Assembly: GCF_000477435.1 (NCBI RefSeq) | Contig: NC_022576.1 | Location: forward strand, 930,001-994,000 | Origin: Candidatus Symbiobacter mobilis CR | GTDB lineage: Bacteria; Pseudomonadota; Gammaproteobacteria; Burkholderiales; Burkholderiaceae_C | Reading direction: 5' to 3' | DNA length: 64,000 nucleotides | Shown here: one piece after another, positions 28,426-37,320 of the stretch | How positions within the stretch are numbered: position 1 is the first letter of the stretch | How the letters are laid out: each line of letters begins with the position of its first letter | Position numbers and translations under genes: made by a program | Notes under the pieces: model-generated | Told to the model about the DNA's origin: nothing | The model's database searches: none | Seen by the model: only the letters and a program-made list of their open reading frames with translations

Positions 28426-29921
28426 GAACGGTCTTCCTTTCTATGGCGGCAATCCTGGTGTGCCTGACGATGATCCGCACGATGCTCGCTATCCTGATCC
28501 GTAGCACCGTCGCAAGCGGCCAGCACGCCTTCGAGCACCGTCTCCATCCGCATGGCGCGGGAGCCTTTGCACAGCACGCTGCCTGCGCCAGGCAGCGCTG
28601 GCAACATCGACGCAAGCAGTGCTCCGTGTTCTTGGTGCGCCTGCACGGCATCGCTTCCCCCAGCGCAGCTCCGAGCAGCCTCGGCGAACAGCGGGCCGAT
28701 GGTGTAGATCGTTCCCTGCAACATGGACAAGGCGTACTCCAGCACTTCCCTGTGCATCGCCAACGCATCGGCGCCCAGCTCGCCCATATCGCCCAGCACC
28801 AGCCACTGCGGCGCAGGCAGTGTGGCAAGCAGATCAATGGCCGCACGCATCGAATCCGGGTTCGCGTTGTAGGTGTCGTCGACGACGGTCAGCCCCCGCC
28901 CCTGCACGCTGCACCGGTATACCCTGCTACGGCCCCGCACTGGCGTGAAGGAAGCCAGCCCCTGCGCAATCGGCTCCCATGGCAGTCCGGCCGCCAGCGC
29001 ACAAGCCGCAGCCGCCAGTGCATTGCGCACGTTGTGCCACCCTGGCATCGGCAACGTGCATTCGCGCTCGACTTGCGAGATTGCGACGCGAATCTGCCAA
29101 CGGTCTTGCTTCCACGTTGCGTCGAGCAGCCGCAGCGTGGCATCAATGTCGGCGCTGGCCGAAAACATGATCCGACCACAGTGGCTGGCCATCTCTGCCC
29201 ACAAGGAGGCGTATGCCTCATCGGCGGGATAGACGGCCTTTCCCCACGCAGGCAAGGCTTGGAGGGCTGCGCCGTTTTCGCGTGCGACGTCCTCCACACT
29301 CGCAAAGAACTGCACATGATCCCGCTGCGCGTTGTTGACCAGGGCAATCGAAGGCTGCGCAATGCGGGCAAGCACGGCGATTTCTCCGGGGTGGTTCGTC
29401 CCCAGCTCAACGACAGCGTACCGATGCCGTAGCGTGAGCCGCAGCAACGTCAGAGGCACGCCGATCTCGTTGTTGTGGTTCCCTTCCGTGGCAAGCGCCG
29501 CATCCCCCGCGTAATGCCGCAGGATGGCTCCCACCATCTGCGTCACCGTCGTCTTGCCATTGCTCCCGGCGATGGCAACGACCTGCGCGATACAACGCAA
29601 CCGGTGCGCGTGCGCAATCTGCCCCAACGCACGGCGGGTATCGGGAACGACGAATGCCGGACATCCCAGCGTAGGCAAGGTTTTCCGCGCTACCTCGCCT
29701 GCGCAGACCACGGCGACGGCCCCCGCATCGCAGGCTTGGGCCAGCAGGGCGTTGCCGTCGAAGCGCGGGCCTGTGAGCGCAACATACAGGTCGCCGGGCT
29801 GCAAGGTGCGGGTATCCGTATGGACGCGCTGGATTTGCAGCGCGGCCCAGGCGCTACCCGAGCCAACAACTTCGGCATCCTCGACGATATGGGCGAGGGT
29901 GCCCAGACTGGCAATGCTCAT
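28419..29921 (-). CDS. murF: UDP-MurNAc-tripeptide--D-alanyl-D-alanine ligase
   Basis: 500 residues, a little longer than the usual 450-470. Adds D-Ala-D-Ala to give the pentapeptide. The P-loop is [14 protein letters not shown], followed by [16 protein letters not shown] and [12 protein letters not shown]. Then [11 protein letters not shown] and [11 protein letters not shown], the last being a MurF hallmark. The extra length is at the C-terminus (from about residue 455), low-complexity and charged ([17 protein letters not shown]), overlapping mraY. It starts 2 bases past the murE end. Confidence 0.96.
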   Translation of the reverse strand: MSIASLGTLAHIVEDAEVVGSGSAWAALQIQRVHTDTRTLQPGDLYVALTGPRFDGNALLAQACDAGAVAVVCAGEVARKTLPTLGCPAFVVPDTRRALGQIAHAHRLRCIAQVVAIAGSNGKTTVTQMVGAILRHYAGDAALATEGNHNNEIGVPLTLLRLTLRHRYAVVELGTNHPGEIAVLARIAQPSIALVNNAQRDHVQFFASVEDVARENGAALQALPAWGKAVYPADEAYASLWAEMASHCGRIMFSASADIDATLRLLDATWKQDRWQIRVAISQVERECTLPMPGWHNVRNALAAAACALAAGLPWEPIAQGLASFTPVRGRSRVYRCSVQGRGLTVVDDTYNANPDSMRAAIDLLATLPAPQWLVLGDMGELGADALAMHREVLEYALSMLQGTIYTIGPLFAEAARSCAGGSDAVQAHQEHGALLASMLPALPGAGSVLCKGSRAMRMETVLEGVLAACDGATDQDSEHRADHRQAHQDCRHRKEDRSC

Positions 29922-29923
29922 GG

Positions 29924-31438
29924 CTACACCGCTTCCTTCGCATGGAATGCGCGCAACGCGGCCACGGCCTCGTCGAGGTCGGAAAACGGAATGCGCTGCG
30001 AAGCGACTTCCTGGACGTTTTCGTGCCCCTTGCCGGCAAGCAACACCACATCCTGCACCGATGCACGCGAGATGGCTTGCGCAATGGCCAAGCCCCGGTC
30101 GGGTTCGACGACGAGGTCGGGCACCCCCCCCAGCCCCAGCAGAATTTGGCTGATGATGGCGTCGGGCGCTTCATTGCGAGGGTTGTCGCTGGTGACGACC
30201 ACGCAGTCGGCATGGCTGGCCGCGACGGCCCCCATCAGCGGGCGCTTGCTCGCATCGCGGTTTCCGCCACAACCAAACACACACCACAGCCGCCCCTTGC
30301 GCACAGCAGCAATGGCCCGCAACGCTTGCAGGGCCTTGCCCAGTGCCCCAGGGGTGTGGGCGTAATCGACGACGATCAATGGTTGGCCATGGCCCCCTAC
30401 ACACTGCATCCGCCCAGGCACCGGGCTGAGCCGGGAACAGCTTTCGACAGCAGCATCGAGAGGCACGCCCAGGCTGCGCATCGCCCCGATCACCCCCAGC
30501 AAGTTGGCGACGTTGTATTCCCCGATCAGCCCGACAGACAAGGCAACGGATCGCCCCCCTTCCCGAACCTGGCATTGCAACGTCCGCCCGCTGTGGACGA
30601 TGTCGGTAGCGCACAACCGCGCCCAGGAATGGGCGCCCAGAGATGTCGTCCACAGCTCAATGGCCCCCCGTGCTTCGCGGGCACCCAGTTGCCGCGCCAG
30701 TTCGTGACCATACGTGTCATCGACATGCACCACCGCCGCTTGCAACCCCGGCCAACTGAACAACCGGGACTTGACCCGGAAATACGTATCAATGTCCCCG
30801 TGGTAATCCAGATGTTCCGGCGACAAGTTGGTGAACACGGCGGTATGGACGAGCGTTCCGTCCAACCGGTGTTCCTCGATCCCGATCGACGAGGCTTCGA
30901 GCGCGCAGACGCGAATCCCACGCTGGGCAAAACGCGCCAGCCCCTCTTGCAGGGTGACGCCGTCCGGCGTGGTGTAGCCCGTGGGAACCAAATCCGGGTA
31001 CACCCCCATCCCGAGGGTGCCGATCACGGCAGAGGGAATGGGCGCCACCTTGCGCAGCGCCGATAGCGCCCTGCTCAACCACACAGAGGAAGACGTTTTG
31101 CCGTCGGTGCCCGTGAAAGCAATCACCGTGACCTGCGTGCTGGGGTAATCGCAAAACGCTGCGGCAATCTTCCCGGCATCGGCTTTGAGGTTGGCATAAC
31201 CGGCGCAGCGCTTGTCGTCCACCCCAGCAGGAAGCGCAACCTGTGTATCGACCAGGCACCCGGCAGCGCCGCGCCGAAAGGCATCCTCCACATGGGCGGT
31301 GGCGTCCCCGTGCTCCCCGGGCCAGGCAAGAAAACCGTCCCCCTCGCGCACGGCCCTGCTGTCCGAACGCAGTGTCCCCCTGACCCGATTGCGCAGCCAG
31401 CGCACGGCTTCCTCGGTCGACGCTACCGCATCCATCAC
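29924..31438 (-). CDS. murE: UDP-MurNAc-L-Ala-D-Glu--meso-diaminopimelate ligase
   Basis: 504 residues. The P-loop reads AFTGTDGKTSSS, with D where most MurE have N. EASSIGIEEHRLDG, NLSPEHLDYHGDIDTYF and the DAP-selecting DNPRNEAP are present, so the product stem carries meso-diaminopimelate, as in other Gram-negatives. VVDYAHTPGAL and CGGNRDASKRPLMG are further family blocks. The start overlaps the ftsI stop by 4 bases. Confidence 0.97.
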   Translation of the reverse strand: MMDAVASTEEAVRWLRNRVRGTLRSDSRAVREGDGFLAWPGEHGDATAHVEDAFRRGAAGCLVDTQVALPAGVDDKRCAGYANLKADAGKIAAAFCDYPSTQVTVIAFTGTDGKTSSSVWLSRALSALRKVAPIPSAVIGTLGMGVYPDLVPTGYTTPDGVTLQEGLARFAQRGIRVCALEASSIGIEEHRLDGTLVHTAVFTNLSPEHLDYHGDIDTYFRVKSRLFSWPGLQAAVVHVDDTYGHELARQLGAREARGAIELWTTSLGAHSWARLCATDIVHSGRTLQCQVREGGRSVALSVGLIGEYNVANLLGVIGAMRSLGVPLDAAVESCSRLSPVPGRMQCVGGHGQPLIVVDYAHTPGALGKALQALRAIAAVRKGRLWCVFGCGGNRDASKRPLMGAVAASHADCVVVTSDNPRNEAPDAIISQILLGLGGVPDLVVEPDRGLAIAQAISRASVQDVVLLAGKGHENVQEVASQRIPFSDLDEAVAALRAFHAKEAV

Positions 31439-33474
31439 TCGTCCTCCAAAACCATATCCGTCACGAAATGCGGCACCACATTGGCATCGGGCGCCACCCC
31501 GAGTGCTTGCAGTGTCCCCGCAGCGACCCTGGCAAACACGGGCGCCGCCACGTCCCCACCGTAGTAGTGGCCCGCGCTGGGTTCGTCGACGAGCACGGCA
31601 ACGACGATGCGCGGCGCCTCGATCGGCGCCAGCCCCACGAACAGGCTACGGTGCTTCTTGTCGCGGTATCCACCGCTCTCACCACCCCGGTACTTGCGGG
31701 CAGTGCCCGTTTTTCCGCCGACGGAATACCCACGAACCTGTGCATGGGGGGCCGTTCCCCCTTCGGCAGTCACCAACCGGAGCATCTTGCGCATCTCGGC
31801 TGCGACCTTCGCACCCAGCACCGGCGTGCGATCTACCGTTTGGGGGTCTTTCACGCGCAGCAGCGACATGCTAGGCATGGTGCCATCGGCAAATACCGTG
31901 TACGCCCGTGCAAGCTGCAACAGGCTCACAGAAAGCCCGTACCCAAAGCTCATGCTGGCTTGCTCAATGGGCCGCCAGCGCAGCGGCTTGTTGGGCCGCA
32001 AGGTGCCCCACGATGCGCCGGGAAATGGGACTGTTGGCTTGCGGCCAAAACCCAGTTGGTCGAACAACGCCCACATATCGACGGGATCGAGCTTGAGCGC
32101 AATCTTGGTCACCCCGACATTGCTGGACTTCTGGATGATTTGCGAGACCGTCATCTTCGGCGCGGGGTGCGAATCGGTAATCGTCGTGCTGCCAATGCGG
32201 TAGCTCATCGTGGAAAACGTGGTGTACGGCGCGACCAACTTCTTTTCCATCGCCTGCGCAACGACGATGGGCTTGATCGTCGATCCCGGCTCGAAGGCCT
32301 CGGTCAGCGCATGATCCCGCCCCTCTTCGAGATTGGCGATCTGCGCCGGGGAAAAGCTGGGAGCGCTAACCAAGGCCAGGATTTCGCCCGACTGCACATC
32401 GAGCACGACCGCACTGCCAAAGTTGGCTTTGTGCTCCCGCATGGCGCGCCCGACTTCCTCAAAAGCCAGATGCTGGATTCTGCGGTCGAGGCTCAACACA
32501 ACGTCCTGGCCGTCTTGCTTGGGCCGACCCGGGCCTCTTTCTTCCACCAGATGCCCGCTGCCATCGCGAATCCCCTCACGCCACCCATCCCGCCCAGAAA
32601 GGGTCTGGTCGAACGCTTGTTCCACGCCAGCCTTGGCTCCTGCAACGAACCCGACGACCTGCGCAAACAAGGTGTCTTCGGGATACACGCGCTTCTCGAT
32701 CCGTTCCTGGTAAATCCCACGGATTCCTTGCGATCGTCTTCCCTTGGCGTCCAGGGTCGGCGCAACCCAGGTACGGCACAACTCCTTGACCCGCTCGGAC
32801 ACAGTGATATCGACACCACGCGCCAGCAGGCTCGTAGCTCGGATGCTGGAAATCCGATCTTCCACAACCTTGGCACTCAACTCTAGCGTTGCAGCGAGTG
32901 GATAGATGTCTTCCTTCTTCTTGGAAAGTACATTGCTATCGACCCCTATATCGAAGGTAGGGGCAGCCGGTACGGGGTCAGTGACCGTCGAGCTAGCCGA
33001 GGAATCTGCAGTACGACGCACGCTCACCCCTGGAATTCCTAGCGCAGCCACCTGTCGGGCCAGCTTGTCCTCCACCCCCCGCCGCAAAGGCACGTCGCGG
33101 GTAACTGGAATCTTGGCCTCAAGTTCTTGTAAAGGAATGCCCAGCGCTGCTGCAAGGCTGCCGCGTGCCTGCACCGGGATGTAGTAGAAGTCGCCCCATA
33201 TATTGAATACCACGCGATTGGTAGCCAGCTCCACGCCGTTGCGGTCCAGAATGCGTCCGCGCTGCGCGTGCTCCGGAATGTTGACGACTTGGCGATCCTC
33301 CCCCAGCTTGACGTACCGCTGGCTATCGATGCCCTGCAAATACGCCGCCCGCACGATGACCCCGACAAAAGCCAGAAAGAACAGGGCAAGCACGAGGCGA
33401 ATCCTCCACGCCGCACCCAACCCCGGAGCGGATGCTCCCCCCGCCCGCTGCGATGACTGCAAGGGCTTTGTCAT
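31435..33474 (-). CDS. ftsI: Septal peptidoglycan transpeptidase FtsI (PBP3) with an extended pedestal
   Basis: 679 residues from ATG at 33474, which overlaps ftsL by 4 bases (ATGA); usual FtsI is about 570-610. One membrane span (IRLVLALFFLAFVGVIVRAAYL) precedes the pedestal domain with RGRILDRNGVELATN. Transpeptidase motifs: SxxK in PGSTIKP (S at about 398), SxN in QKSSNVG, and KTG in VGGKTGTARKY. Between LGIPGVSVR and IRGIYQERIEKRVYP there are about 95 extra residues (roughly 154-248), which look like a second copy of the preceding pedestal segment. It cross-links septal peptidoglycan with FtsW. Confidence 0.96.
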   Translation of the reverse strand: MTKPLQSSQRAGGASAPGLGAAWRIRLVLALFFLAFVGVIVRAAYLQGIDSQRYVKLGEDRQVVNIPEHAQRGRILDRNGVELATNRVVFNIWGDFYYIPVQARGSLAAALGIPLQELEAKIPVTRDVPLRRGVEDKLARQVAALGIPGVSVRRTADSSASSTVTDPVPAAPTFDIGVDSNVLSKKKEDIYPLAATLELSAKVVEDRISSIRATSLLARGVDITVSERVKELCRTWVAPTLDAKGRRSQGIRGIYQERIEKRVYPEDTLFAQVVGFVAGAKAGVEQAFDQTLSGRDGWREGIRDGSGHLVEERGPGRPKQDGQDVVLSLDRRIQHLAFEEVGRAMREHKANFGSAVVLDVQSGEILALVSAPSFSPAQIANLEEGRDHALTEAFEPGSTIKPIVVAQAMEKKLVAPYTTFSTMSYRIGSTTITDSHPAPKMTVSQIIQKSSNVGVTKIALKLDPVDMWALFDQLGFGRKPTVPFPGASWGTLRPNKPLRWRPIEQASMSFGYGLSVSLLQLARAYTVFADGTMPSMSLLRVKDPQTVDRTPVLGAKVAAEMRKMLRLVTAEGGTAPHAQVRGYSVGGKTGTARKYRGGESGGYRDKKHRSLFVGLAPIEAPRIVVAVLVDEPSAGHYYGGDVAAPVFARVAAGTLQALGVAPDANVVPHFVTDMVLEDE

Positions 33475-33797
33475 GGCGCCGGGATAGCGACTTGCACGGC
33501 CTGCACTGCGGCAGGCCGTGTACTGCGAACATGCTGCCGCCCGGCGACGCCGATAGTGCTCCACGGCGTAGGCGTACCCATGCCCAGACGCTTACCCGCT
33601 TGCTCGCTGATGTTGCGAGACTGGGCCAAAGACTGCGCTTTTGCGCTCAGCTCCAGGTGCTCTTGCTGCAGCACACGCGAGCGAACCAAAGCACGCTGCA
33701 GTTCGCTATGCAGATACCGCGCCTCGAACCGGATTTGCACGAGGTGCATTGCGCTGGCAACGACCATCGCCAGCAGGCTCAAATGGATGGTCATCAT
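33471..33797 (-). CDS. ftsL: Cell division protein FtsL
   Basis: 108 residues. A membrane span at the very N-terminus (MMTIHLSLLAMVVASAMHLV) is followed by a coiled-coil stretch (RYLHSELQRALVRSRVLQQE, then HLELSAKAQSLAQS) and a short C-terminal tail. This is the bitopic layout of FtsL, which joins FtsB and FtsQ in the periplasm. Sequence is poorly conserved in this family; the call rests on layout and on its place between rsmH and ftsI. Confidence 0.9.
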   Translation of the reverse strand: MMTIHLSLLAMVVASAMHLVQIRFEARYLHSELQRALVRSRVLQQEHLELSAKAQSLAQSRNISEQAGKRLGMGTPTPWSTIGVAGRQHVRSTRPAAVQAVQVAIPAP

Positions 33798-33823
33798 GGT
33801 GCCGTTACCTCTCTACCTTCTTC

Positions 33824-34762
33824 TTACTTCTTACCACTCTCTGGGATACGCTGCGCCACCCGCAGCATCGCGCTGCGTGCGCGGGGGTTGCCCGCCACTT
33901 CCTGCGGACTGGGACGCATCCGCCCCAACTGCCGCAAAGGCAATACGACGCGGGCCAAGACGGGCGGCAGACGGGGGTCGACTTCCTCGCGGGAATGCCG
34001 TGCGATGAAACGCTTGACGATCCGATCTTCCAGCGAGTGAAAGCTCAGCACCGCCAGCCGCCCCCCCGGGCGCAGAACGCGCAGCGTGGCGTCTAGGGCA
34101 TTGCGCAGGTCTTCCAGTTCCCGATTGATGTGAATCCGAAAAGCCTGGAATGTGCGGGTAGCCGGGTTCTGGCCACGCTCCCGCGTCCGGACCACGCCCG
34201 CAACGATCCGCGCCAGCTCCAGGGTGGAGCGAATTTCGCCCTGGGCCCTGCAATGTGTAGCAATCGCCTTTGCAATGGGGCGAGCAAACCGTTCTTCACC
34301 GTAATCATGAATCACCTCCTCGATTTCCTGCGCATCGGCCTGTACCAGCCACTGCGCCACCGTTGGCCCGGACGTGCAATCCATGCGCCCGTCCAATGGG
34401 CCATCCCGCAAAAAACTGAAACCCCGGCTTGGGTCATCGACCTGCGCCGAACTCATCCCCAGATCAAGCAATACCCCATCGACGCTGGATGCAGGCAAGC
34501 CCTCGATCTGACAAAACGAACCGTGGGAAATGGAAAACCGGGAATCGCCAATTTGCATGGCTTGCGCCACAGCATGAGGGTCCTTGTCGAAAGCAAGGAC
34601 CCGGGCATCAGGCCCCACCCTGCGCAACAGCTCCCGGGTATGGCCACCACATCCGAACGTGCCATCGACAAACAGTGCCCCTACCTTCTGCCCCGCTTCG
34701 CCCAGCCAGGCGTCAACGGATTCCGCGAGCATCACGCTCTGATGCGACCTCTCTGCAGGCAT
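33824..34762 (-). CDS. rsmH: 16S rRNA (cytosine(1402)-N4)-methyltransferase
   Basis: 312 residues, formerly MraW. Starts MPAERSHQSVMLAESVDAWL. AdoMet motif FVDGTFGCGGHTRELL near residue 31, DLGMSSAQVDDPSRGFSFL, DGPLDGRMD, and the C-terminal RTFQAFRIHINRELEDL with GGRLAVLSFHSLEDRIVKRF. Methylates C1402 in the ribosomal P site. Second gene of the dcw operon, 6 bases after mraZ. Confidence 0.97.
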   Translation of the reverse strand: MPAERSHQSVMLAESVDAWLGEAGQKVGALFVDGTFGCGGHTRELLRRVGPDARVLAFDKDPHAVAQAMQIGDSRFSISHGSFCQIEGLPASSVDGVLLDLGMSSAQVDDPSRGFSFLRDGPLDGRMDCTSGPTVAQWLVQADAQEIEEVIHDYGEERFARPIAKAIATHCRAQGEIRSTLELARIVAGVVRTRERGQNPATRTFQAFRIHINRELEDLRNALDATLRVLRPGGRLAVLSFHSLEDRIVKRFIARHSREEVDPRLPPVLARVVLPLRQLGRMRPSPQEVAGNPRARSAMLRVAQRIPESGKK

Positions 34763-34768
34763 GGCGGG

Positions 34769-35200
34769 CTACTCCAGAAAGTCGGAGACCGCTGCCAACA
34801 TCTCCCCTTGCGCGTGCTGTTTTTCCTGGGACTCGTACGAACCCCAATCCCACAATTCAAAGCACTTTCCCACCCCCAGCAGCAGGCACTCGCGATCAAG
34901 CAGCGCTGCGCTGCGTAGCTCTGGCGGAATCAGCACGCGGCCACTGGCATCCATATCCACATCCATGGCATGGCCCAGCAACATGCGCTTCAACCACAGC
35001 GCCCCCTCGCCCCGCAACGCGGACAGTTCGCCGCGCACCTGCTCCCAAGCCGGCCTTGTGTAGATACGCAAGCAACCATGCGGATGCTTGGTAACCGTGA
35101 GCTGCCCCTGCACGCTGGTCAGCAGCGCATCGCGATACCGCGCAGGCACCATCAACCGCCCCTTGGCGTCGAGGTTCAGTTTGGTCGACCCCTGGAACAC
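34769..35200 (-). CDS. mraZ: Transcriptional regulator MraZ
   Basis: 143 residues with two AbrB-like repeats: FQGSTKLNLDAKGRLMVPAR at the N-terminus and HAMDVDMDASGRVLIPPELR in the middle, each with the D.KGR/D.SGR and VP/IPP pattern. MraZ rings bind short repeats in front of their own gene and repress the cell-wall cluster. It is the first gene of the cluster, and its predicted operator is at 35256-35289. Confidence 0.97.
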   Translation of the reverse strand: MFQGSTKLNLDAKGRLMVPARYRDALLTSVQGQLTVTKHPHGCLRIYTRPAWEQVRGELSALRGEGALWLKRMLLGHAMDVDMDASGRVLIPPELRSAALLDRECLLLGVGKCFELWDWGSYESQEKQHAQGEMLAAVSDFLE

Positions 35201-35255
35201 CGGTTGAAGTCCTTACAGAACAAAGGTTTTGCTGCACGAGCATTGGGCCACTGCC

Positions 35256-35289
35256 CCACAAATCGCCACAATTCACCACTTTTTCCCAC
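35256..35289 (-). promoter_or_regulatory. MraZ operator: four GTGG repeats at 10-base period
   Basis: The minus strand has GTGGGAAAAA, GTGGTGAATT, GTGGCGATTT and GTGGGGCAGT one after another, each starting exactly 10 bases after the last. Known MraZ sites are TGGGN-like repeats at 10-base spacing upstream of mraZ. The block lies about 55-90 bases before the mraZ start. Confidence 0.88.
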
Positions 35290-35298
35290 TGCCGACGG

Positions 35299-35307
35299 AC
35301 TATAGCA
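35299..35307 (-). promoter_or_regulatory. Candidate extended -10 promoter element for the dcw cluster
   Basis: The minus strand reads TGCTATAGT (TGN-TATAGT extended -10), 10 bases before the first GTGG repeat, so MraZ binding would cover the transcription start. A second TGCTATAG lies about 60 bases further upstream. No good -35 box is visible, which extended -10 promoters tolerate. Confidence 0.45.
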
Positions 35308-35369
35308 GAGCCACTTTGCACCGTTTTCGCGACAAGCTTTGTGGAATCACTACACCTTTCTATAGCATT

Positions 35370-36060
35370 ACTCCGATTCCTCCAGCACGCAAGCCGCTTG
35401 GATACTTTGTCGCAGCCATGAAAGAGGACATTGCCCCGTGCCCCGTTCGCCTCCTTGCCGATAGCACTACGTATTCCCTATACAACGCATCCCCACCATG
35501 CCAGCCCTCTTCCCATTGCTAGTCCTTACGAAACAATTACTTAGCCTCAATTTTCTCGAAAATGACAGTGCGCACACCGCTTCCGCTTCCTGCTGGCAAT
35601 GGCACCCTGCCTGACTTCCCATACCCTCCGTGGTAACATTCCGTAGTAGGTTGTTACATCTTGGTTTTGGCTGGTTTTGGCAATTTCTTCGTTATCATTT
35701 TGTAAATATGCCATCTCCCATTTTGTAATTTCATACTTTGCAATTACCTCATAATATCCTGAAAAATTTGACAGCACCATACATTCGTCGTAAAGCCCGT
35801 CGTGAAGCTGATTGCTTCAATTTTATTATTTAATTAATACTAAATTAATAAATAATTAGCACTCAATACACTGCACTACCCTGCAATATATTGCAACAAA
35901 TCAATATAAGCACAATACACTGGCATTTGCACCCCAGTGACAGTCCAGTGACACCCCAGTGACAATCTATTCCATCAATCTCTATTTTGCAGATTCTTGG
36001 CAATTTTTTGGTCATTTGCATCCAACCATTCATCAATACACATCAATCATGCTTCTCTCC
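35370..36060. other. AT-rich gene-free region between mraZ and the phosphofructokinase gene
   Basis: The 941 bases from 35201 to 36141 hold no gene I trust. From about 35520 to 36060 the base composition drops sharply to AT-rich (for example TTTATTATTTAATTAATACT), unlike everything else in the window. It contains short repeats: TGCACT/TGCAATATATTGCA and the 11-base repeats listed separately. A 77-codon minus-strand frame (35547-35780) is open here but has no support. Confidence 0.7.
35932..35964. repeat. Three 11-base tandem repeats (CCAGTGACA)
   Basis: CCCCAGTGACA, GTCCAGTGACA and CCCCAGTGACA follow without gap, so the CCAGTGACA core recurs every 11 bases on one face of the helix. They lie about 180 bases upstream of the phosphofructokinase start and could be an operator. 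Confidence 0.8.
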
Positions 36061-36141
36061 ATGCTTGGGAATCCTAGGCATCTTGGAAACCTCTACTGAG
36101 AAGATCACCACTACGAACTCGTACATAGCACAGGAGCACTT

Positions 36142-37251
36142 ATGAAAAAGATCAAAAGAATCGCAGTCTGCACGGGTGGCGGAGACGCCCCCGGCCTGAA
36201 CGCCGTCATCCAAGCCGTTGCCGTGTCGGCAGCCAACCGTGGTTGGGATTGCTTTGGCATCCGCGAAGGGTTCAACGGCATCTTGTTCCCGGAGCGCTAC
36301 GACGGCAACGGCGTCATCCGCCTCACGCGCGATCGGGTTCGCGGCATCGGCCATCTGGGCGGAACCATCCTGGGGACGACGAACACCGGCAACCCAATGT
36401 CCTTCCCGATGACTACGCCTGACGGCAAAACGTCAGAAATCGACCGTACCGGGGAAATTGCCGCCTATTTCGCTTCGCACGAAATCGACGCACTCATTTC
36501 CATTGGCGGCGATGGCTCGCTAACCATCGCCGAACATCTTTGTGAAAAGTACGGCATGTGCGTGATTGGCGTTCCCAAGACGATCGATAACGACTTGGAC
36601 AAAACCTTTACCACTTTCGGCTTCGATTCCGCAGTGAGCTTCGCCACGGAATGCCTGGACCGATTGCACAGCACGGCACAAAGTCATAACCGCGTGATGG
36701 TTGTCGAGGTGATGGGCCGTTATGCAGGGTGGATTGCCTTGCATGCTGGCATTGCCGGTGGCGCCCATGCCATTCTCTTGCCCGAGATTCCCTACGACAT
36801 CAACAAAGTCGCCAACAAAGTTCGCCAGCGCAGCGCAGAAGGGCGCGACTACTCGATCGTCCTTGTCGCCGAGGCTGCGCACGCCTGCGGCAGCGGCATG
36901 GAAATCAAGGCCCCCGCCGAAGTCGGGCACCAGGAACGGCTGGGCGGCGTAGGGGAACATGTTGCCAGGGAGCTGGGAATCCTCACACACAAAGAAGTTC
37001 GCTCCGTCGTACTGGGCCACTTGGTGCGCGGAGGCGGTCCGACTGCCTTCGACCGCCTGACCGCCCTGCGCTTCGGCTCCGCCGCCGTCCGTGCGCTTGA
37101 TCTGGGCATGAACCGAATCATGGTTGCACTGGGCATGTTGGGGGTGGACTACATCCCTCTCTCCGAAGTAGCCGGCCGCATGCGCACCGTTCCCCTGGAC
37201 TGCGACACCCTGCAAACCGGGCGCGATCTGGGAATCAGCTTCGGCGATTGA
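36142..37251 (+). CDS. 6-phosphofructokinase, group III (ATP or pyrophosphate dependent)
   Basis: 369 residues. Start MKKIKRIAVCTGGGDAPGLN; the ATG at 36142 follows AGGAGCACTT with the AGGAG 6 bases away. Phosphorylates fructose 6-phosphate. Substrate-site motifs: VCTGGGDAPGLNAV, ISIGGDGSLTIA, VPKTIDNDLDKTF, MGRYAGWIALHAG, and LGHLVRGGGPTAFDR. The GGDG glycine is the ATP-type residue, while the lysine of PKTIDND is the PPi-type residue, a mix seen in group III enzymes, so the phosphoryl donor cannot be fixed from sequence. A clear terminator follows. It is flanked upstream by the AT-rich region. Confidence 0.93.
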   Translation: MKKIKRIAVCTGGGDAPGLNAVIQAVAVSAANRGWDCFGIREGFNGILFPERYDGNGVIRLTRDRVRGIGHLGGTILGTTNTGNPMSFPMTTPDGKTSEIDRTGEIAAYFASHEIDALISIGGDGSLTIAEHLCEKYGMCVIGVPKTIDNDLDKTFTTFGFDSAVSFATECLDRLHSTAQSHNRVMVVEVMGRYAGWIALHAGIAGGAHAILLPEIPYDINKVANKVRQRSAEGRDYSIVLVAEAAHACGSGMEIKAPAEVGHQERLGGVGEHVARELGILTHKEVRSVVLGHLVRGGGPTAFDRLTALRFGSAAVRALDLGMNRIMVALGMLGVDYIPLSEVAGRMRTVPLDCDTLQTGRDLGISFGD

Positions 37252-37271
37252 TTTCCCCCTACTCCCACAGT

Positions 37272-37313
37272 AACCCCGGAGTGGATTGCCTAGTCCCTCC
37301 GGGGTTTTTGTTT
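37272..37313 (+). terminator. Rho-independent terminator after phosphofructokinase gene
   Basis: A 10-base perfect stem AACCCCGGAG/CTCCGGGGTT with a 15-base loop is followed by TTTTTGTTT. It lies 21 bases past the stop codon at 37251 and 8 bases before the next gene. Confidence 0.9.
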
Positions 37314-37320
37314 CCCCCCC

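Noticed and set aside
35547..35780. 77-codon minus-strand frame in the AT-rich gap
   Set aside because: It lies in low-complexity AT-rich sequence, the translation matches no family I know, and no ribosome-binding site is clear.
35932..35964. Plasmid-type iteron origin from the 11-base repeats
   Set aside because: Only three units, no replication gene nearby, and the flanks are chromosomal housekeeping genes.
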